From Anaerolineales bacterium (GTDB taxonomy: Bacteria; Chloroflexota; Anaerolineae; Anaerolineales; UBA4823): a stretch of DNA of 6,378 nt. Location: positions 1-6,378 of the forward strand of contig JAQUAE010000113.1 of assembly GCA_028687395.1 (NCBI GenBank), given 5' to 3'. Shown here piece by piece: positions 4,991-6,378 of this stretch (position 1 is the first letter of the stretch; the number at the start of each line of letters is the position of its first letter). The notes under the pieces are model-generated. The model ran no database searches. It had not been told where the DNA came from and worked only from the letters and a program-made list of their open reading frames with translations. Both the position numbers and the translations under genes were made by a program.

Positions 4991-5755
4991 CTACATCATG
5001 GCCATTCCGCCGTCCACACCTAACACCTGGCCGGTGATATAGGCGGCCTGATCGGAAGCCAGGAAGGCGACCGCGTAAGCGATTTCTTCCGGCAAACCCT
5101 TTCGCCCCAAGGGAATCAGCGCGAGGGTGGCCTGTTTGATCTCTTCGGGGACGTCTTGCCAGATCTCGGTGTCGATGAACCCGGCGGCGATGGCGTTGAC
5201 GGTGATGTTGCGCGGCGCCACCTCACGCGCCAGGGCTTTGGTGAAGCCGATCTGTCCTGCCTTGGAGGCGGAATAATTGGTCTGCCCGGCGTTGCCCATC
5301 TGCCCGGAGATCGAGGTGATGTTGATGATGCGGCCGTAACGTTGCCGCAGCATGTGGCGCAGGGCAGATTTCGAGCAGTTGAAGGTGCTCTTCAGATTGG
5401 TGTCCTGAACGCGATCCCAATCCTCCTCGCTCATCATCATGATCAGGGTGTCGCGGGTGATGCCAGCGTTGTTCACCAGAATGTCCAGCTTGCCCAGTTT
5501 TTCTACAGAGAATTTCACCAGCGATTGCGCCTGCTCGAAATTGGAAACATCGGCTTGAAATGCGAAGGCGCGACCGCCAAGCGTTTCCACCTGGTCGACC
5601 ACCTCCTGGGCGGCTTGCGCAGCCTGGTGGTAATTGACGATTACGCCGGCTCCGCGCCGGGAAAGTTCGAGGGCCACCGCTCTACCAATGCCGCGCGAGG
5701 CGCCTGTGATAACAGCCATTCTACCTTCCAATGACTGGCTGGCTGTTGGCTCCAT
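4991..5755 (-). CDS. fabG: 3-oxoacyl-[acyl-carrier-protein] reductase FabG
   Basis: FabG reduces 3-oxoacyl-ACP to 3-hydroxyacyl-ACP with NADPH in the elongation cycle of fatty acid synthesis. The 254-residue protein is a classical short-chain dehydrogenase: the cofactor-binding TGASRGIG (17-24), ADV (68-70), NNAG (95-98), and the complete catalytic tetrad Asn120, Ser148, Tyr161 and Lys165 within NYSASKAG. The C-terminal ITGQVLGVDGGMAM is typical of FabG. ITRDTLIMMMSEEDW (99-113) is the usual FabG stretch after NNAG and separates it from most other short-chain reductases. Location directly after fabD supports the assignment. The ATG at 5755 has AGGAG 6 nt upstream; starting at Met13 would skip that site and shorten the N-terminus. 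A likely promoter lies just upstream. No acyl carrier protein gene is adjacent on the downstream side, unlike the fabD-fabG-acpP order of many bacteria. Confidence 0.95.
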   Translation of the reverse strand: MEPTASQSLEGRMAVITGASRGIGRAVALELSRRGAGVIVNYHQAAQAAQEVVDQVETLGGRAFAFQADVSNFEQAQSLVKFSVEKLGKLDILVNNAGITRDTLIMMMSEEDWDRVQDTNLKSTFNCSKSALRHMLRQRYGRIINITSISGQMGNAGQTNYSASKAGQIGFTKALAREVAPRNITVNAIAAGFIDTEIWQDVPEEIKQATLALIPLGRKGLPEEIAYAVAFLASDQAAYITGQVLGVDGGMAMM

Positions 5756-5761
5756 GTTTCA

Positions 5762-5766
5762 CTCCT
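5762..5766 (-). promoter_or_regulatory. Ribosome binding site of fabG
   Basis: AGGAG (within TCAGGAGT) ends 6 nt before the ATG at 5755, a near-ideal arrangement. Confidence 0.7.
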
Positions 5767-5793
5767 GAGGTGATTGTATTGATAAGCGTGGTA

Positions 5794-5799
5794 ATTATA
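5794..5799 (-). promoter_or_regulatory. Likely -10 box of a fabG promoter
   Basis: A perfect TATAAT on the minus strand, 38 nt before the fabG ATG, in a gap that codes for nothing obvious. The expected transcription start is near 5787, giving a leader of about 30 nt that contains the ribosome binding site. No good -35 hexamer is present at 16-18 nt (the region is GGAAAGGGCC-like), so promoter strength or sigma type is uncertain. Confidence 0.5.
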
Positions 5800-5859
5800 C
5801 CCCAATCGTCCCAGGCCCTTTCCTGAACGGCTTCACCCGGCGAGCAGGGCTTGCACGCA

Positions 5860-5885
5860 CGCCCCACACCTCCATCGGTGGGACG
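5860..5885. other. GC-rich hairpin in the fabD-fabG gap
   Basis: On the minus strand CGTCCCAC pairs with GTGGGGCG (one G-T pair) around a 10-nt loop, about 50 nt after the fabD stop. No T-tract follows, so it is not a standard intrinsic terminator. It could stabilise the fabD message end or be chance. The rest of the 181-nt gap shows only the promoter and ribosome binding site. Confidence 0.3.
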
Positions 5886-5936
5886 CCAGATGCTGGTAGA
5901 AGAGGCTAAGTGGTGCGAAATTCGGGCTGGAATGGA

Positions 5937-6378
5937 TCAGGCAGGAGCGAAGAGTTGCTCCAGGTCCTGGGTTGCGCCGCAGGGGAAGCAGCGCGCCTGC
6001 GGATCGATGCGCTTCACCAGGCCACACAGCACAGCGCCGTTGCCAATTTCGATGAAAGTATCCACACCCAGAGCGGTCATCCCCCGTATCGTTTCTGTCC
6101 AGCGCACGCGGGAGGTCAACTGCGCCTGCAAATCCTGGCGCGCCTCAGCCAAACGGGTCAGCGGTTTCGCCGAGACGTTGCCGATGACGGGTATGGTTGG
6201 GTCGCTCATCGGCGTCGCGGCGACCGCCTGGTTGAATTCTGCCTGCGCGTGGCGCATCAGCTCGGAATGGGCGGCAATGCTGACTGCCAGGGTGACTGCC
6301 CGGCGCGCCCCCTTCTCTCTGGCCAGGTTCAGGGCGCGCTCCAGAGCAGGAGTCGAACCGGAGATGACCACCTGGCCG
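5937..6378 (-). CDS. fabD: Malonyl CoA-acyl carrier protein transacylase FabD, C-terminal part
   Basis: FabD moves the malonyl group from malonyl-CoA to acyl carrier protein, feeding chain elongation. About 146 residues of the C-terminal half are present; the start and the GHSLG nucleophile serine lie beyond the right edge. Visible hallmarks are GQVVISGS at the edge (the frame is open through it, so it is not a start), AVTLAVSIAAHSELM with the catalytic histidine in AAHS, PVIGNVSAKPL, WTETIRGMTALGVDTFIEIG and GAVLCGLVKRI. The EIGNG segment replaces the more usual EIGPG. The protein ends in a short tail with two cysteines (CFPCG). It lies 181 nt before fabG and is co-oriented. Confidence 0.95.
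   Translation of the reverse strand, partial: GQVVISGSTPALERALNLAREKGARRAVTLAVSIAAHSELMRHAQAEFNQAVAATPMSDPTIPVIGNVSAKPLTRLAEARQDLQAQLTSRVRWTETIRGMTALGVDTFIEIGNGAVLCGLVKRIDPQARCFPCGATQDLEQLFAPA

Noticed and set aside
5156..5734. 192-residue plus-strand open frame opposite fabG
   Set aside because: Antisense shadow; fabG has a complete catalytic tetrad and cofactor motif on the other strand.
5833..6027. Small 64-residue minus-strand frame overlapping the fabD end and the following gap
   Set aside because: It starts inside fabD in another frame and has no ribosome binding site or recognisable features; not supported as a gene.

Overview
All eight protein-coding genes in this window lie on the minus strand, so the biological order runs from right to left. 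The layout is compact, with gaps of 5 to 38 nt at most junctions. The base composition looks moderately GC-rich by eye. The gene mix (bacterial fabD/fabG, an Asp23/Gls24-family gene next to nusB, a Tat pair with an extended TatC, and a CitE-like lyase next to two SCP2-type thiolase-like proteins) suggests a free-living bacterium. My best guess is Chloroflexota, perhaps Anaerolineae, from the flavour of the proteins. That is a recollection-based inference, not a search result.

Right end, 6378 to 4991: the C-terminal part of malonyl-CoA:ACP transacylase (fabD) is followed by a 181-nt gap and then a complete 3-oxoacyl-ACP reductase (fabG). The gap has a consensus -10 box just upstream of fabG, so fabG and the genes after it can probably be transcribed on their own as well as by read-through from fabD. 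Middle, 4974 to 2723: an Asp23/Gls24-family protein, the transcription factor NusB, a TatA/B-type protein and TatC follow with gaps of 5 to 38 nt, which points to one operon of housekeeping genes (fatty acid synthesis, transcription, protein export). Left end, 2688 to 1: a CitE/CLYBL-type acyl-CoA lyase follows closely on tatC. After a 162-nt gap holding a clear palindrome come two consecutive thiolase-superfamily proteins, the second cut by the window edge.

The most interesting points are these. (1) Both thiolase-like proteins lack the nucleophilic cysteine of true thiolases, so they are unlikely to be ordinary thiolases; with the CoA-lyase next door they could be C-C lyases or aldolases of the Ltp2 kind. 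(2) TatC appears to lack the two glutamates equivalent to E. coli Glu15 and Glu103, which bind the twin-arginine signal, and has an N-terminal extension of about 60 residues. (3) The partner TatA/B protein carries an 84-bp (28-residue) tandem duplication in its helical domain. (4) An 11-bp perfect inverted repeat sits between the lyase and thiolase-like genes. I see no mobile element genes, CRISPR array, RNA gene or clearly unprecedented multi-gene system.
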